NCBI RefSeq assembly: GCF_009730915.1
Contig: NC_052471.1
Span: 28,244,185-28,308,184 of the forward strand
Direction of reading: 5' to 3'
Source: Dioscorea cayenensis subsp. rotundata
Lineage: Eukaryota > Streptophyta > Magnoliopsida > Dioscoreales > Dioscoreaceae
DNA length: 64,000 nt
Positions 12,718-24,745 of the stretch are shown here, piece after piece; positions within the stretch are counted from its first letter, which is position 1; each line of letters starts with the position of its first letter. Made by a program: the position numbers and the translations under genes. The notes beneath the pieces are model-generated. The model did not search any database, was not told the DNA's origin, and worked only from the letters and a program-made list of their open reading frames with translations.

Positions 12718-13153
12718 CTAAGTTGTTGAATTAGTTCACCTCAAAGTTCTCCAATAGCATGTAAAACATGGTTGAAAAGTTGGTTAACAGTTTCTCCAAA
12801 GTGTAAAAAATTAAGGCTAATAACTCTATTCCTTACATTATACCCAACAATATGAAGAAACATAGCTACTTGTTCTTTAACACTTACATGTAAAGTGTTG
12901 TATGGTAGTCCTTTTTCTTTCAAAGTATCACATAATCCAAAAACAATGCCCTATTCATCCTCAATATCAATATACTAATCTTGTCCGATCCATGCACTAT
13001 TCTTGTAATATAATTTTTGTGTTGCTTATCTCTATTATAATAAGGCTCCAATGATAAATGGAATCCTCTTCTTTGCTTGTACCACATTGAAGCAAAAATG
13101 GTGATAAACAAGACCATTGTGACTGGGGCATGCACATTCTCACAAGAATCCAT
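12718..13153 (-). pseudogene. PIF/Harbinger transposase, N-terminal fragment
   Basis: The minus strand reads ILRMNRALFLDYV, then KERGLPYNTLHVSVKEQV, AMFLHIVGYNVRNRV, FGETVNQLFNHVLHAIGEL and, after a TGA, GELIQQLST. This is the N-terminal region of Harbinger transposases (family pattern VSVEEQVAMFLHTVGHNVRNR). The frame changes once and holds at least one stop. It meets the gypsy LTR directly at 12713; the C-terminal half resumes at 9830. Confidence 0.75.
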
Positions 13154-13603
13154 TTATAAGGCATATATTAAATAAAAATAAACCATTACTTAAATAAAAA
13201 AGAATTAAATATGTATATGTTTGTAAATCTATAAGAATTATATTAAAAAGAATTGAAAATAAACCATTCATAAGACTACCAAAGTTTGCACAATAATAAT
13301 AATCAACATATTTGTTTATAAAAATCCAACAACTATTAGAGATTTACACACTCCATTTAACATGGTACACAATATAATAGTCATTAATCCCAACTTAATC
13401 ATTAACACTCCATTCAATATATTCGTTTATAAAAAAACCAAGAATTAAAGAACCTCAAGCTTGATTATGAACAAAGTACAGTAACAATAAATCACTGTCA
13501 ATCCTTATCCTTGCCAAGGTATCAGTCAAACCATTTTACTTCACTTGACCAATCAAAGAATGCAAATTAAATACAGAAGAAATGTTTTTCAAATAATCAA
13601 TCT

Positions 13604-13752
13604 GGAGGAAGCTTATCAAGCAAAAGTGCAACAGCTAGAATAACAACAGGTTATGCTATTGTTCTGCTTACGCTAATTGCAATGGGAATATATGCATTCA
13701 GACAGAAAAGATGAGTAGAGAGAACCACCAAAAATAGCAAACCTTTTGATAT
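13604..13752 (+). pseudogene. LRR receptor kinase transmembrane-exon relic (HPCA1-like)
   Basis: The plus strand reads GGSLSSKSATARITTGYAI, VLLTLIAMGIYAFRQKR, then TGA, then VERTTKNSKPF. This resembles the membrane-spanning segment and juxtamembrane motif (YAFRQKRRAERAT...NPF) of the plant LRR-VIII receptor kinases that include HPCA1. The stop replaces an expected arginine codon (CGA to TGA). No leucine-rich repeats or kinase domain are visible nearby. The interval 13160-13600 before it is AT-rich without recognisable content. Confidence 0.5.
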
Positions 13753-14125
13753 TAAAAACAACACATCTTGCATATAATCAGTTATCTATGATTATATTCA
13801 AGATTTGATCCATTCTCATTAAAAGCAAAACTTGATATTAAAAGCAACACATCATGCATATAATCAGTCAACCACATTAAAGTATTTGTTTATTATAAGT
13901 TAATACGAAAAAAAATCATATATATTCAAGACTTGATCCATTCTCATATGATGAGATGATTAAAATTAAACTATGAGTACTCCATCAAGAAAATTAACAA
14001 TTAATATAATTGACAAATGTCCTATAAAGTTAATTAACTGATTCTCTTCTTAAGCATTGCCTTATATATATAAACAAACAACATATCATTTGAGAGAGTA
14101 ACACAAAGAAGCTTAATTAATTAAC

Positions 14126-14311
14126 ATGACTGCTCATTATCTCCTCCTTCTAACTCTTCTTTCAATAGCTTACTCTTTTGCCATGCCTTATGATTTAAGT
14201 CCTTATGGGATGCATAACCATCAAGGCATCAAATCATATTGGCAACACAAAGCAAATAGCTGTGAGGTCATATATTCCTCAAAGTTACAAGCAGAATTGC
14301 ACCTATCCTAG
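14126..14311 (+). CDS. Small secreted-type ORF, unrecognised
   Basis: A 61-residue frame starts with a clear signal peptide (TAHYLLLLTLLSIAYSFA) and continues with a short hydrophilic tail (DLSPYGMHNHQGIKSYW) containing one cysteine. A TATA-like TATATATAAAC lies about 60 bases upstream and the leader before the ATG is AC/AG-rich, so a real promoter is plausible. The protein could be a short secreted peptide or the first exon of a larger decayed secreted protein. I do not recognise the family. Confidence 0.35.
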   Translation: MTAHYLLLLTLLSIAYSFAMPYDLSPYGMHNHQGIKSYWQHKANSCEVIYSSKLQAELHLS

Positions 14312-14438
14312 AAACAACACTTTAGTCATGAACTGAAGGCCCCCCATCCCCCAGTATTTCTCTTTCCTTTAGATTTTTACATGATAATAGTTTCTCCAAA
14401 AGTTCAAACTTTACACCAAATTTATCTATGATCACAAG

Positions 14439-14720
14439 TTAATTTAGTGTTTGATGGACCACATGAAACACAACATGCCAATTATAAAAACAACATAAGG
14501 TGTTCCCTGCTTGATCGAGATGGAAATTCAAAAATCGTAGAGGAGAGACTGAAGCGAGCACTGCTAGGTTTTCCTGGAATGGTGTGAACTTAGATAAGGA
14601 GGTGGACGGTGGATGAAACCCGAAAGCCGATGGAGGAAAGTCGGCCATCGAATCAAGAACGGCAGGTGGTATTAAAAGTTTCTGCAAATCAAAGGGAAGA
14701 GAAGGAGAATAATGTTGCAA
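14439..14720 (-). other. Unrecognised 93-codon ORF beside a repeat
   Basis: The minus strand has an uninterrupted frame with a proline- and leucine-rich composition (SPSLPFDLQKLLIPP, FPPSAFGFHPPS). The local GC content is higher than on either side, as in a captured exon. No motif is recognised and no splice partners are evident. Confidence 0.2.
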
Positions 14721-14736
14721 GAGTAAAGGAGGAATA

Positions 14737-14995
14737 GTGGTGATTTTAACATGTTGCTTTACTGTATTTTCACTTATAGTCCAATTGGTTGTAAGTGAAA
14801 ATACAGCAAAAGTTGTACTTTGCTATGAAATTTTTTGCATAAAATTTTTTTACATCAAACCAAACACCCTTTTACATGTAAAAGTACTTACATTACATCT
14901 ACTTGCACCTACTTATTGCCCACCAAATAGCACCTACATGTGATTTTCACTTACATTGTAATTTCACTTACAGCAAACCAAACAACCCCTAAAAG
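14737..14995. repeat. TIR-element relic with GTTTGGTTTGCTGTAAGTG ends
   Basis: TTTCACTTACAGCAAACC next to AAACAACCCC closes the block. Inverted TGTAAGTGAAAATACAGC and direct TTTCACTTACA motifs occur inside. The same end motif appears near 7285, so a small dispersed element family is likely. The flank 14996-15587 is AT-rich and includes a direct repeat of AACAGAGATTTAATGCTCAT type at about 15231 and 15290. Confidence 0.4.
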
Positions 14996-15587
14996 AATAA
15001 TTGTGTCAGGGATCTAATAAATTAATGAGATTTTAATTAAATGTTTAAGAGAATTTTTGCCTTCACCCATATGTTCATATAAGCTCAAAAACAAGCATCC
15101 ACTTTAGAGTCGTTAGTTCAGCATGTGAGAAACATGGAGTAAAAAATAATAATAATATTCATGTTGCCTGAAAGCCAAAAAAGAAAAAAAAAGAGTTTTG
15201 TTAATCTACAGTATTCACATAAACCAACATTAACAGAGATTTAATGCTCATATTTAGCTGCCTCCAACATATATAATATAATTGAAATTAACAGTGATTT
15301 AATGCTAATATTCAGCTGCCTCCAACATACATAGTATAATTTTCAATATCCAAAAAACAAAGATAATATCTAGATCTATCCACCATATATATAAATTTCA
15401 CATATTTATCTAGAACAATACATTTTCTCAAATATCTCTGCACTTAAACTATGAATTCACCCTAACTCTTCCTCATCATCTTCAAGCATGCAACGTGAAT
15501 CTATGAAGCAGGTAAGAATTCTTCCTTGCAAACCAACCATCAATGCAGTATCTGTGAAAAACATGAGAGCACGGCAAATGTTTGACT

Positions 15588-16701
15588 TCAGTACCAGTGA
15601 CAAGCTCTTCCAAACATATCATGCAATTCATTACTTTCTCCGTCATCACAGAACATCTCATTCACTAAACTCTTCAAAAGTATTCGTGGTGCCGGACAAG
15701 CAATATTCAAGTCAGAGTCTTCAAATGATTCCTTGAGAATCCCATTCAAATCCTCATCTTGCACAAGATCCACCACATCCAAGTTGATAAAGATCTCATT
15801 ATACGCAACACAGATATCATCTCGGACAAAGGACATCATAAAATCAGCAATATCAAAGACCATCCATAGACGTCTTTCAATTGACAATGTTGCTCCTCTT
15901 GAGGTCCTCATGAACATAGAGTTGATGACATGCTCTACAGAGAACCGCTAATTGAATTACCGAATATCCAACATGAATCTCTTTGTTTCAATTGTTAATG
16001 TGAGATCATGTTCGTCAGAATTTATGAAACTGGAGATCATCTGAGTGGCAAAGTTTAAGTCAATTTGTTGCAAGTTTGGTTTAGTTTCACATCACCTAAT
16101 TGAGAGGGAGTCCATGTGCATATATGTGGGGGGCAACCCTACCTTATTAGGTTAGTCTTTTGGGGTTATGGGTCACCCCTTGTGTGCATCATTGGTGCTT
16201 TCATTGAGAGCGGGTAGTGTGGGGCTAGGTGAGGAGTTGACCAGTGGAGGGTTCTAACCAGTAGAGGGGCTGACTAGGGAGGGTTATGGTTTGGGAACAA
16301 ACCCTGAGTAAAGTACCTTGAGTTAAGTGCTGCTAAGTAAAGTGTCACTGAGTTAAGCGTGTCTGACCCGACAAGGATGTCGGGTTTGATTGGGGAAGCA
16401 ATGTTGTAAGCTTCGTTTAGTCCCATATCGCCTAATTGAGAGGGAGTCCATGTGCATATATATGAGGGACAACCCCATCCTATCAGACAGACCTTTTGGG
16501 TTGTGGGTCCTCCACTGTGTGCATCACAATTATAAGTGAAAGAGGAGGTGGTCGGCTATTAGCTTCAACGTGGCGGAGATCCAAATTGCCTAACGGATTA
16601 TGGATTATGCAAAACCAGTTATGATCATCACTGAAAAGGGCTTTGCCGAATAGTGCAAGAAAACAATATGGAAGAAGGCATAGTTGTTTTCTCTTAATCA
16701 C
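15588..16701 (-). pseudogene. Unrecognised gene fragment interrupted by a TRIM
   Basis: If the TRIM at 16066-16526 and one copy of its CAATT duplication are skipped, the minus strand gives one frame: QLCLLPYCFLALFGKALF ... RHVEANSRPPPLSLI-I-DLNFATQMISSFINS ... TKRFMLDIR, then stop-F-N-stop, then RFSVEHVINSMFMRTSRG ... RRLWMVFDIADFMMSF ... CPAPRILLKSLVNEMF ... FGRACHWY and a stop. The two inner stops are TAA and TAG, each one C-to-T change from a glutamine codon. The frame is otherwise open for about 200 codons, so this was once a real coding exon. A splice-acceptor-like tract precedes it near 16705. I do not recognise the family. Confidence 0.6.
16066..16526 (+). mobile_element. Complete TRIM retrotransposon, target duplication CAATT
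   Basis: Two direct repeats, 16066-16191 and 16402-16526, begin TGTTG(C/T)AAG and end GTGTGCATCA, and share CCTAATTGAGAGGGAGTCC. They flank about 210 bp of non-coding sequence. Right after the first LTR comes TTGGTGCTTTCATTGAGAGC, at the primer-binding position; a purine tract (TTGGGGAAGCAA) precedes the second. CAATT occurs at 16061-16065 and again at 16527-16531. Total length is 461 bp with no coding capacity. Strand is inferred from the primer-site side. The LTRs differ at many positions, so the insertion is not recent. Confidence 0.88.
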
Positions 16702-17247
16702 AGGATAAGAGAAAACAGAAAGAGAGGAGACTTAATTTGGAAAGCAAAAGAAAGTTTCATTTTCTTTATATAACTAGTCATATATCATGATGTGGATTTA
16801 GTTTGAATTTGAGTAGGATTAAGTGAGTTTATATTTAGAAAGTATTCATATTTAATAATTAAATAGGGTTTGTTTTTAGATTTTACATTTGAATTTTATT
16901 TGTTTTAGTTTTGCATATGTATAACTACAATACCACATAATTAGTTGTCTTTTTCTGTAAATGTGAAATGTTATTGTTTTTTCATATATATATATATATA
17001 TTCTTAATGATTTTTACTTTTAAAAAATTATCAGTTTTAATTAGAAGGTTTTGTTAAATTTTTAGTGTTAAACCAATTTAATGCTTTTTAACCAAATTAA
17101 TGTCATTAAATTTTGTTAATAATAATAAGTAATGTACAACTTCCACATAATTTGAATCTCTTTAATTTTTTTTAATTTCCAATATCAAACATAAATGCCA
17201 ATAATTTTAAAAAGATTTGGAAAGATTTCAATTTCCAAAGTTTAAAG

Positions 17248-18082
17248 CAGACATGGCCACGGTTCAGGAACAGCCGGTTACGGTTCCTGAACCACTGGTT
17301 TTAGTTCTAAAAAACTTTGAACCAGAACCGAACCGCCTAGGCAAGGTTTTTGGCGGTTCGGTTTCGGTTCCGGTTCTGCCGATTCGGTTCAACGGTTCCG
17401 GTTTGACGATTCAAACGGTTCGGGCTATTTTTTTTTTTGGTTATGTCGTTCACCTCCACAATCCGAAAGTCACAGCGATTCCATCCCGTCTCAGAAGGAA
17501 CTTCTTAGAAATCAGAATGATTGGAGGCAACAACCATGATCGTCTTCTCTATCACATCAAAGATATCCGAGATCGAGCTACGAAAGAACCATCTCCAATA
17601 ATCCATCAAAGATGACTCCTAGCCATCTCGTTGCCGCTTGAGCTTGCTCCTCCCCACCTTCTCCACCATCAGGTCGGGCTTCCACATTTGTAGATCGATT
17701 CGACCCGCCGCCCTCTGATAGAGATCTAGGATTAGGATTTCATCAGAGGGATTTAGGGTTTTCACGTCTTCAAGGGAGGGCCGGCCAAAAGAGAAAACAA
17801 ATCAACAAAATAAAAACTTAATCAATTGGTTTATAATATATATGTATTTGTAACTAAGTAATTTGATATTTTAAATCTTTTGATTCAAGTGGAACGGCGG
17901 TTTGAACCGGCGGTTAAACCGCCGGTTCCACGGTTTTTAAATTTTGAAACCAATATCGAACCTTACATGAAGGTTCTAGTTCTAGTTTTAGGACGGTTAC
18001 GGTTTTTCTGGTTCCGGTTCCAGTTTTTGACGGTTTGATTCCGGTTCGGTTCTACGGTTTCGGTTCAAAATGGCCATGTCTA
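17248..18082. mobile_element. Non-autonomous hAT element, target duplication GTTTAAAG
   Basis: The left end CAGACATGGCCACGGTTC and the right end GGCCATGTCTA are inverted repeats. Eight-base GTTTAAAG copies lie at 17240-17247 and 18083-18090, which is diagnostic of hAT. About 170 bp inside each end is a dense array of CGGTTC, CCGGTT and GAACCG motifs on both strands. The GC-richer core (about 17440-17790) encodes no transposase and has no recognised gene. The frame 17217-17615 runs across the edge and is not a gene. Confidence 0.9.
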
Positions 18083-18280
18083 GTTTAAAGAAAGATTTCC
18101 ACTTTCGATTAGTTATTTATTTTCATTAGAAAGTCTTATTAAATAGCAAAACTAATTTAATGCTCTTGATCAAATTAATTCCATTAATCTTTTGTATTTA
18201 TAATACACATTTAATATAAACTTTATATAAAAAAAAAGTTTTTATTTTCAAAACTGGGAGCAGTTTATACAACTACTTTG

Positions 18281-18281
<1 letters not shown>

Positions 18282-18313
<32 letters not shown>
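18282..18313. repeat. (AT)n microsatellite
   Basis: About 16 AT units. The surrounding interval 18091-19756 is AT-rich and without a convincing gene; ORFs near 18619 and 19051 are low-complexity or lack homology. Confidence 0.9.
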
Positions 18314-18315
<2 letters not shown>

Positions 18316-19756
18316 CATTAGCAAATATATTTCTTAAGATCTGATAATGAGAAAATAAAGATAGATCATTAGTGTAACTTGAAACGGTTATTTTTGAGAT
18401 TGTTAGTCTATTGGGGGAAAATCTAGTTTGAACACATAATATTGTAAATTTGTTTAGTGTTTTTTTGTATTTTTTGGGTGAAATTGTAGTTAAGGTATTA
18501 TTGAAGTTTAAGGTTTATTTGGAGGGAACTATGTAATAATGAAATCTCGTAATGCACAATGTAATTATTACACCCGTGTAATTAGTCCGAAGTTGCATAA
18601 AAATTTATTAGGGTATTATTGAGGAAGGCCTTTTTTACTTTGGTTTTGTTTTCATTACAGAATGATATATATTTTTTCAAAATTGATGTTTTTTTTTTTG
18701 AAAATTTTCTATTACACAAAAGAAGATGGACTTTCAAAATATATTTTCTTTGCATTTTTTTATTTTTATTTCATGAAGATAGGTATTTTTTGAAATCCCT
18801 ATTGTTTGTAATTTATTTTCATTTCAAAATAGGAAGACGACCTACCTCCTATTCATTAAGAAAGAGGAAAATATTAAAAGGGATGGATGTAACTTTCTTT
18901 CTTCAATTCTCTCCCTTTCTTGAGGGGCTTGGACCTACTTAGATGGTTGCTGGACCAATCAAAGGATTTTAAATTTTTAAGTTTTTAACTTTTTGCTGAA
19001 TTTTTTTTTTCTTTTTTTTTTTCTCGAAATGAGACAAGCGTGGTTAAGGGGTGCCCACAGACCGAGACCGGGAATTGAACTTTTCAGCATGCGAGGTCAC
19101 ATTCGCAGTTGGAGATTCATTACAACTACTGCATCCAATGAAATTTGAAGTCAAACTTTTTTTAATATCCCATACCAACGTCTTTCATAATAGAGTCACC
19201 ATCGCTGGCCATGAACCTTTTAGGATTAAAACTTTCTTTCCTCATTGAAATGGTATTTTGACTTATAAAAATATTCTCAATAAAGAGTTGGTTTAGTAAT
19301 TCTTCTTTAAAAAGGCCTCCAACGGAGAGTGCGTTTGGCTAAAGTTAGGTATTTGGTCAGCCTATTTTTTTATATGGAATTTGATAAAAATTTAATTTAA
19401 TTATGTTTTAATATAAATATCTTTTAAATGTTATTTATTTAGTATATTTATTTAAATAATTAGATTTTATATAAAAAAAAAATTAATCAGTTAATTTTGA
19501 GGTGTTTGCTTGGAGCTGTGTGCTAAGTAGATAACCCACCATTTACTTTATGAATGTAATACAAGTGTCTTTGATCTAATATATTATAAAACCTCTTTTG
19601 GGTTCCATGTCTCATCCATATTAATTTCTCAATAGAAAGAAAATAACTACTGTAATAAATTTACAACCCTGCCTGTATTCTTTTCCATTTTGGACAAATA
19701 TAAACTTGATTAATTCCACATGCATAATTAATAATTCAATTTCTAATATAACATTG

Positions 19757-22700
19757 TCAAAAAGAGTTCTCTGGGAACACAGACTGTATAAATTTGAGGA
19801 AACGAGTGGAGTAAAAATCAGGATCCACAGCTGAGATTGAAAATGAATCAAACTGAATTGACTTGAATGCATGTTCTATTTTCTTGTTCATGTTGTAGTC
19901 CTGCAGTATATCAATGATACCAAGGTAGAGAACCACATCATAAACTTCATTAAAGTTTAACATTTGACCCTCGTTTTCATTTTCGTTTATATGCTCTGCT
20001 CTTGCAGGCATGTTCACACCCATTTGGATCTGCAACCTAAAAATACACAACCCAAAAAAGGATATAAAAAGAGAATTACTTATATACTCCTATAAAAAGT
20101 CAGTAATTGCTAGATTTAAATGCACCATTTGTGTTTAAATTTGGCAATAATGCTTTATTATGATCTTTGTATTTTCAAAATGTTCAATGTGCATCACTAT
20201 GTTTAGATGACATTATTCATTATCATCCATGTTACTGAGTCGGTATACGTATTAAAATGCATGTTTCTTGTAAATATACAGTTTTTCGCTTATGTGTATG
20301 AAAAAAAGCATGTATTTCAATAAACACAAGTATCATAATGAACATTACTGTCAAATATAGGGATGAATGGTGCATTTGAACCTAATTGTTATTATATTTT
20401 TGTAAAACTCTTGTTAGTTATATACTGTTATAACTGGGTAAACAGAAAGAAGGTCTCACCTGGCTGTACCAGGGAGCAGGAGATCCACTTCCTTATCACC
20501 AGCGGCCGATGATGCCCGTAACCTACTACCTCTGATATGAGAACCGACAACAACACTATTTTCATCTCTTCCTAAAGGTACAAGAACAAGGCCTTGTGGG
20601 TACTTGAATTGCTCGTCCTCTTCGACATCTGCAAATTTAGAAAAAATCATTAACTTGAAGTGAACCTCAGTATCATAATCTTCTGTTGTCAAATTATCGC
20701 AATAAGAGTTGTACTACCTAATGACCAACATTATTGCCTGAAAAAGTTCGCTTGTATTTCAGTATTAATTGATAGATGATATTTGAAGAATTTCATACCT
20801 TGTTCATAAATTATAGCCAATCTGTCTCTGATGGTGCTTCTATTATGAGATGAACAGGGCAGCAGATGTTGCGGTGCTCGGCAATGCACACCTAATAAGA
20901 GACTGTAATCCATTATACGCTGCTTCCTCAAAAACTTACTGTCTATCTCGATCTGCCTGGAGCATAGTGGATACAGAAAATTTGGAACCTCAATATGGTT
21001 ATAAATCTAAATTTTGCAAGAATCCGATTGAAAAAATAAAATGAAATAATTCAGGCAACATATAATTGTTTGGAGATCATCATCATATCCTTTTCTATTC
21101 TTTATTTGGAGCAGAGAGTTTCTACATAGAAAATGCAGCAATTTGATTCCCTAAGAGTACAGATCTACTAGGAAGTGCATGACTGCTAAAATTTCAACTG
21201 AAATATATAGCCAGGAGGAATTATGCCTAAAAACTTACGTCATTGTCTTAGCTGGTACTAAATTTATTTGAAAAATCAAACTCATTGAGATCAAAATAAT
21301 CAATAAAGTATTTTCTTACTGAAGGAGGGCATCTCGCCAAGACTGTTCCAAGTAAAACCGGTAGTTCAGGTCCAAATCCTTGAGTATGGTGTTCTCATCA
21401 ATTTTGACTTTGTCGGCAGAACGACCCAATGAAGATCCTTTCAGATCAAACCATCTGTGGATTCTCAGTTCAGTGCAAAACATGTTTCCCATTACTATGA
21501 ACCTGAACTGCAACTCGCAAACATTCAGAACTGAAACCCACCATTGCATATGTAAATATGCTATACATTATTTCAACAAAAAAAAAAAAAAATAGAGCGT
21601 AAAATCAGTAGAGTTTATAACAGAAAGATCATCAGGAAAATTAATTGTTACCTTCTGACCACTAGAGGGTTGCACCCTGTGAAGACCGAAAAACTTAGTA
21701 ATGAGTGTATTTTCATAGGTACAAACATGATGGTGATAGTCGGGAAGCATCTTTAATAGAACCTACACACATTCATTTATATGCACGGTTAGAAGGGTTA
21801 TTGTTATGTGAGATTGAAATATAACATCCACGAAACAGATTTTGCTGATATACCAGATGATTCTTCAATATAAAATTTTAATGCCCGTCAGCCAAAGCTC
21901 ACTTGGATCAATGTTTTGTGCATAAAATAATCTATTATTGATCAAGAAACTAGAAAAGGAGTTTATTGAGACACTGTTAAACTTGAAGTAGTCATAACTG
22001 GAAAAACACTAAATTAACTGATTGATGCCTTGATGAATTTTTCTTGGCATTTACTGAGTAAATACGCTCTTTATTTTGTTAGTATTGCAGAAAGATAATA
22101 TAATTTATGTCAAGTGGAACTATTATTACAGATCCATGGAAAATGAGCAGATTGATGCTTCTTCGTCATTGTCAGAGGAAAACAAATTCATATCATCCTA
22201 ACACTGCAGAGGAAGTACAGTGGAATTCAAGATAAGTACCTGCACTTCATGTTTCCAAAGGGTTTTAATCATAAAACGGTCATCCTGAGAAAGGAAAAAG
22301 ACACTACCACTCTTCCCAGGGGAAGAAAGCTCTCTAAGAGCATCATTTCCACATATTGACATCATGTAATCTGCAGCATCAATTTTGAACATCTCACGCA
22401 AATTTCTGCAATCAACCAAAGGCATGCAAGGTTAAATTAAGTCCCTCAATAACAAGCACCAAATTTAAGGAAAAAACTTATCTTGTACTTAATCTTATGA
22501 TCAAATGTAGCTTAAAACAGAAATAAGTTGAGGTATAAATGTTATTCCTATTAAAAAAAAATGAATCAGTTATAAGTAGTGGCTGTAAGAAAGAAGGAAA
22601 ATAATATGAAAAGGAAGCTCGGAACAATTTTATCTATTTTCTCCAAGGAAGAACAACTTTACAGAAGGTCAGATCAACTTCTGTAAAGGCAATTTTTCTC

Positions 22701-24745
22701 ATATAAACTCAAATATGGCAAGAATTAGCTCAAACCTGAAGACCATTGGACAATAGTCTTTCCATTTGAAATCTTGTGAGCGATGCGGTGGTGTCAATTT
22801 GGAACCTTCTTTTGGAAAATCCATCCAGAAGCTTGCTTGAACACCAAAATCTGATGTGCGAACTACACGTCTTTGTATAGGTGTAATTTTTCCGACAGTA
22901 TACCTAATGATTAACAGAAGAATGTGGAGTTCAATACTCAAGGACATCTAATAACGGACTTTATTGACTATAGAAAGATGTGAAAAAGGTTTCCGTCATG
23001 GAATCCTGTTTACTTGTATTATTTTAAATATAAAAGTAAGGGAGAAGTTATTCCAGAACTTTTATAGGACTTCCGCCCATCTGTTTTTCTATATCTTCTA
23101 AGAAACATAGATTTGCTATAGAATCATATTCTTTAAGGGGGTATCTGGTTTCATTATTAAAACAAAAATCTCTGGGATAGAAACTCGAGTAATATTAAGA
23201 ACATCACATAGACGTCATTAAACCATTTTTTGTGGGAATCATTGTATCTTTTACCTGACTTAAAAGTATTACTGACAAAGAAACCAATGAAATTAACAAG
23301 GCTTGCTTGTTTATGATTTGTCCTACCATAATATTACCATTATACCAACTTCCTCTGTGAGAGAAATTTAATTGCTGGACAGCGAATGCCCAAGATAATA
23401 TAAGATGCCAAACAGTAAAAAAAATGATGCAATGAGTAAGAGGGAAGAACATAGAAATCACCATGTTTACACTTTACAGGAAAAAGGAAGATGTCGGGAG
23501 TTACCTGATTCCTTGCTGCAGGCTGAGCATTAGATCATAACTTCTATGACCCTTAATGATGGTCTCTCCAGGCCTTTTGATGTCTTCTAGTTTCTTTTGC
23601 TGTCTTTTGTCTCTTTTGGATGAAGATGGAAATGCATTGTCTACTACTACTTCACTAATAAGAACGCCCTGAATGTACTCCCTCTCTAAGATTGGAACAT
23701 TTCCACCACTGATCCTTGTATCAGTTCTTGCAGAAGATTCTTTTATATCCATTGTCGTATCATGTCCAATAACCTTCTCAATAGCCAACTCAAAACTCCA
23801 GCGTCTTTCCAGAGATGCACTTTGGGTGTAAGATCGCTTCAAATTTACCAACCTTCCATTTCGAATCCCATTGACCTTCGTGTTTTCCATGCCAACAGAA
23901 GAAGAATGAAGAATGCGAGAACCATAGCTCAACCTTTTAAAATCAGACAACAGCCCTCGCTTTCTCAGAGCATTAACATAAACCTCCTGAGTGGCTGGAA
24001 GCTTTATTCCTTTAGGATAAAATACACCTTTTCCATCCTTCAAACCCCTGGTCCAAGTTCCAACAAAGCATGCACCATCACTCCAGGTATACACTCCAGA
24101 ACCGTGCATCATGCCATCTGACCAGTTGCCTTCAAATGTATCCCCATTTTTCCAAGTCAGAGTTCCTTTCCCTGACATTTTCCCTCCTCTCATACTGCCA
24201 ATAAATATGTTTCCATTGGCCCAAACATATTTACCAGCTCCTTCTATATTACCATTAATCCAAGAACCTTCAAAGGTATCACCATTAGGAAATGTTTGAT
24301 ATCCCAAACCATGTTTAAAATTTAACTTCCAACGTCCCCTGTAACTCGAGCCGTCTGAACCAATGTATGTTCCAGCACCATGCATATATCCACTGAAAAA
24401 CTCCCCCTCATAAACAGCTCCGGAAGGCCACAACATCTTCCCCTTACCATGTCTCATCCCTCTTCGCCACTCTCCAGCATAAGCACAACCATCCGGCCAG
24501 ATGTACTTCCCTAATCCCTCTGGCATGTTTTCTTGTAGTGTTCCAGAATAAAAATCCCCATTTGTAAGTACAAGCTCACAAACTCTGGAGACGGTAATCT
24601 CATTAGATACATGAGCAGGTTGTTCACTGGGTGAATTGGCCAAACATTCTTTATCAAAAGTGCGGCTGTTGGCAATTGGCAATCTACAACTTTCAGAGCA
24701 AGATGGGGCATGTTTTGCATCATCAATAACCAAATGTGCTGACAT
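19757..24745 (-). CDS. Phosphatidylinositol 4-phosphate 5-kinase with MORN repeats
   Basis: Eight coding exons on the minus strand: 24745-23505, 22903-22736, 22405-22240, 21762-21652, 21507-21320, 20956-20799, 20628-20460 and 20036-19757. They sum to 2481 nt (826 aa) with all phases agreeing and GT-AG introns. Residues about 62-250 hold eight MORN repeats ([22 protein letters not shown] type), the membrane/lipid-linked N-terminal module of plant type B PIP5Ks. The lipid kinase domain follows: glycine-rich GKSGSVFF (about 500), lysine in FMIKT (about 516), [11 protein letters not shown] (about 583), IMDYSLLLG (about 640) and a C-terminal [16 protein letters not shown] (about 775). The product makes PtdIns(4,5)P2 at the plasma membrane. 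The ATG at 24745 (MSAHLV) is the first in the exon, whose acceptor ends at 24802, so a 5' UTR exon lies further upstream. The architecture and length fit the Arabidopsis PIP5K1-9 group; the exact orthologue is not assigned. Confidence 0.95.

Noticed and set aside
17217..17615. 132-codon ORF in the hAT element
   Set aside because: It runs over the element edge and consists of the CGGTTC repeat array plus unrecognised sequence; no homology.
19040..19110. tRNA-like B box (ACCGGGAATTGAAC) suggesting a tRNA or SINE
   Set aside because: No A box at the right distance, no cloverleaf and no element ends could be found.
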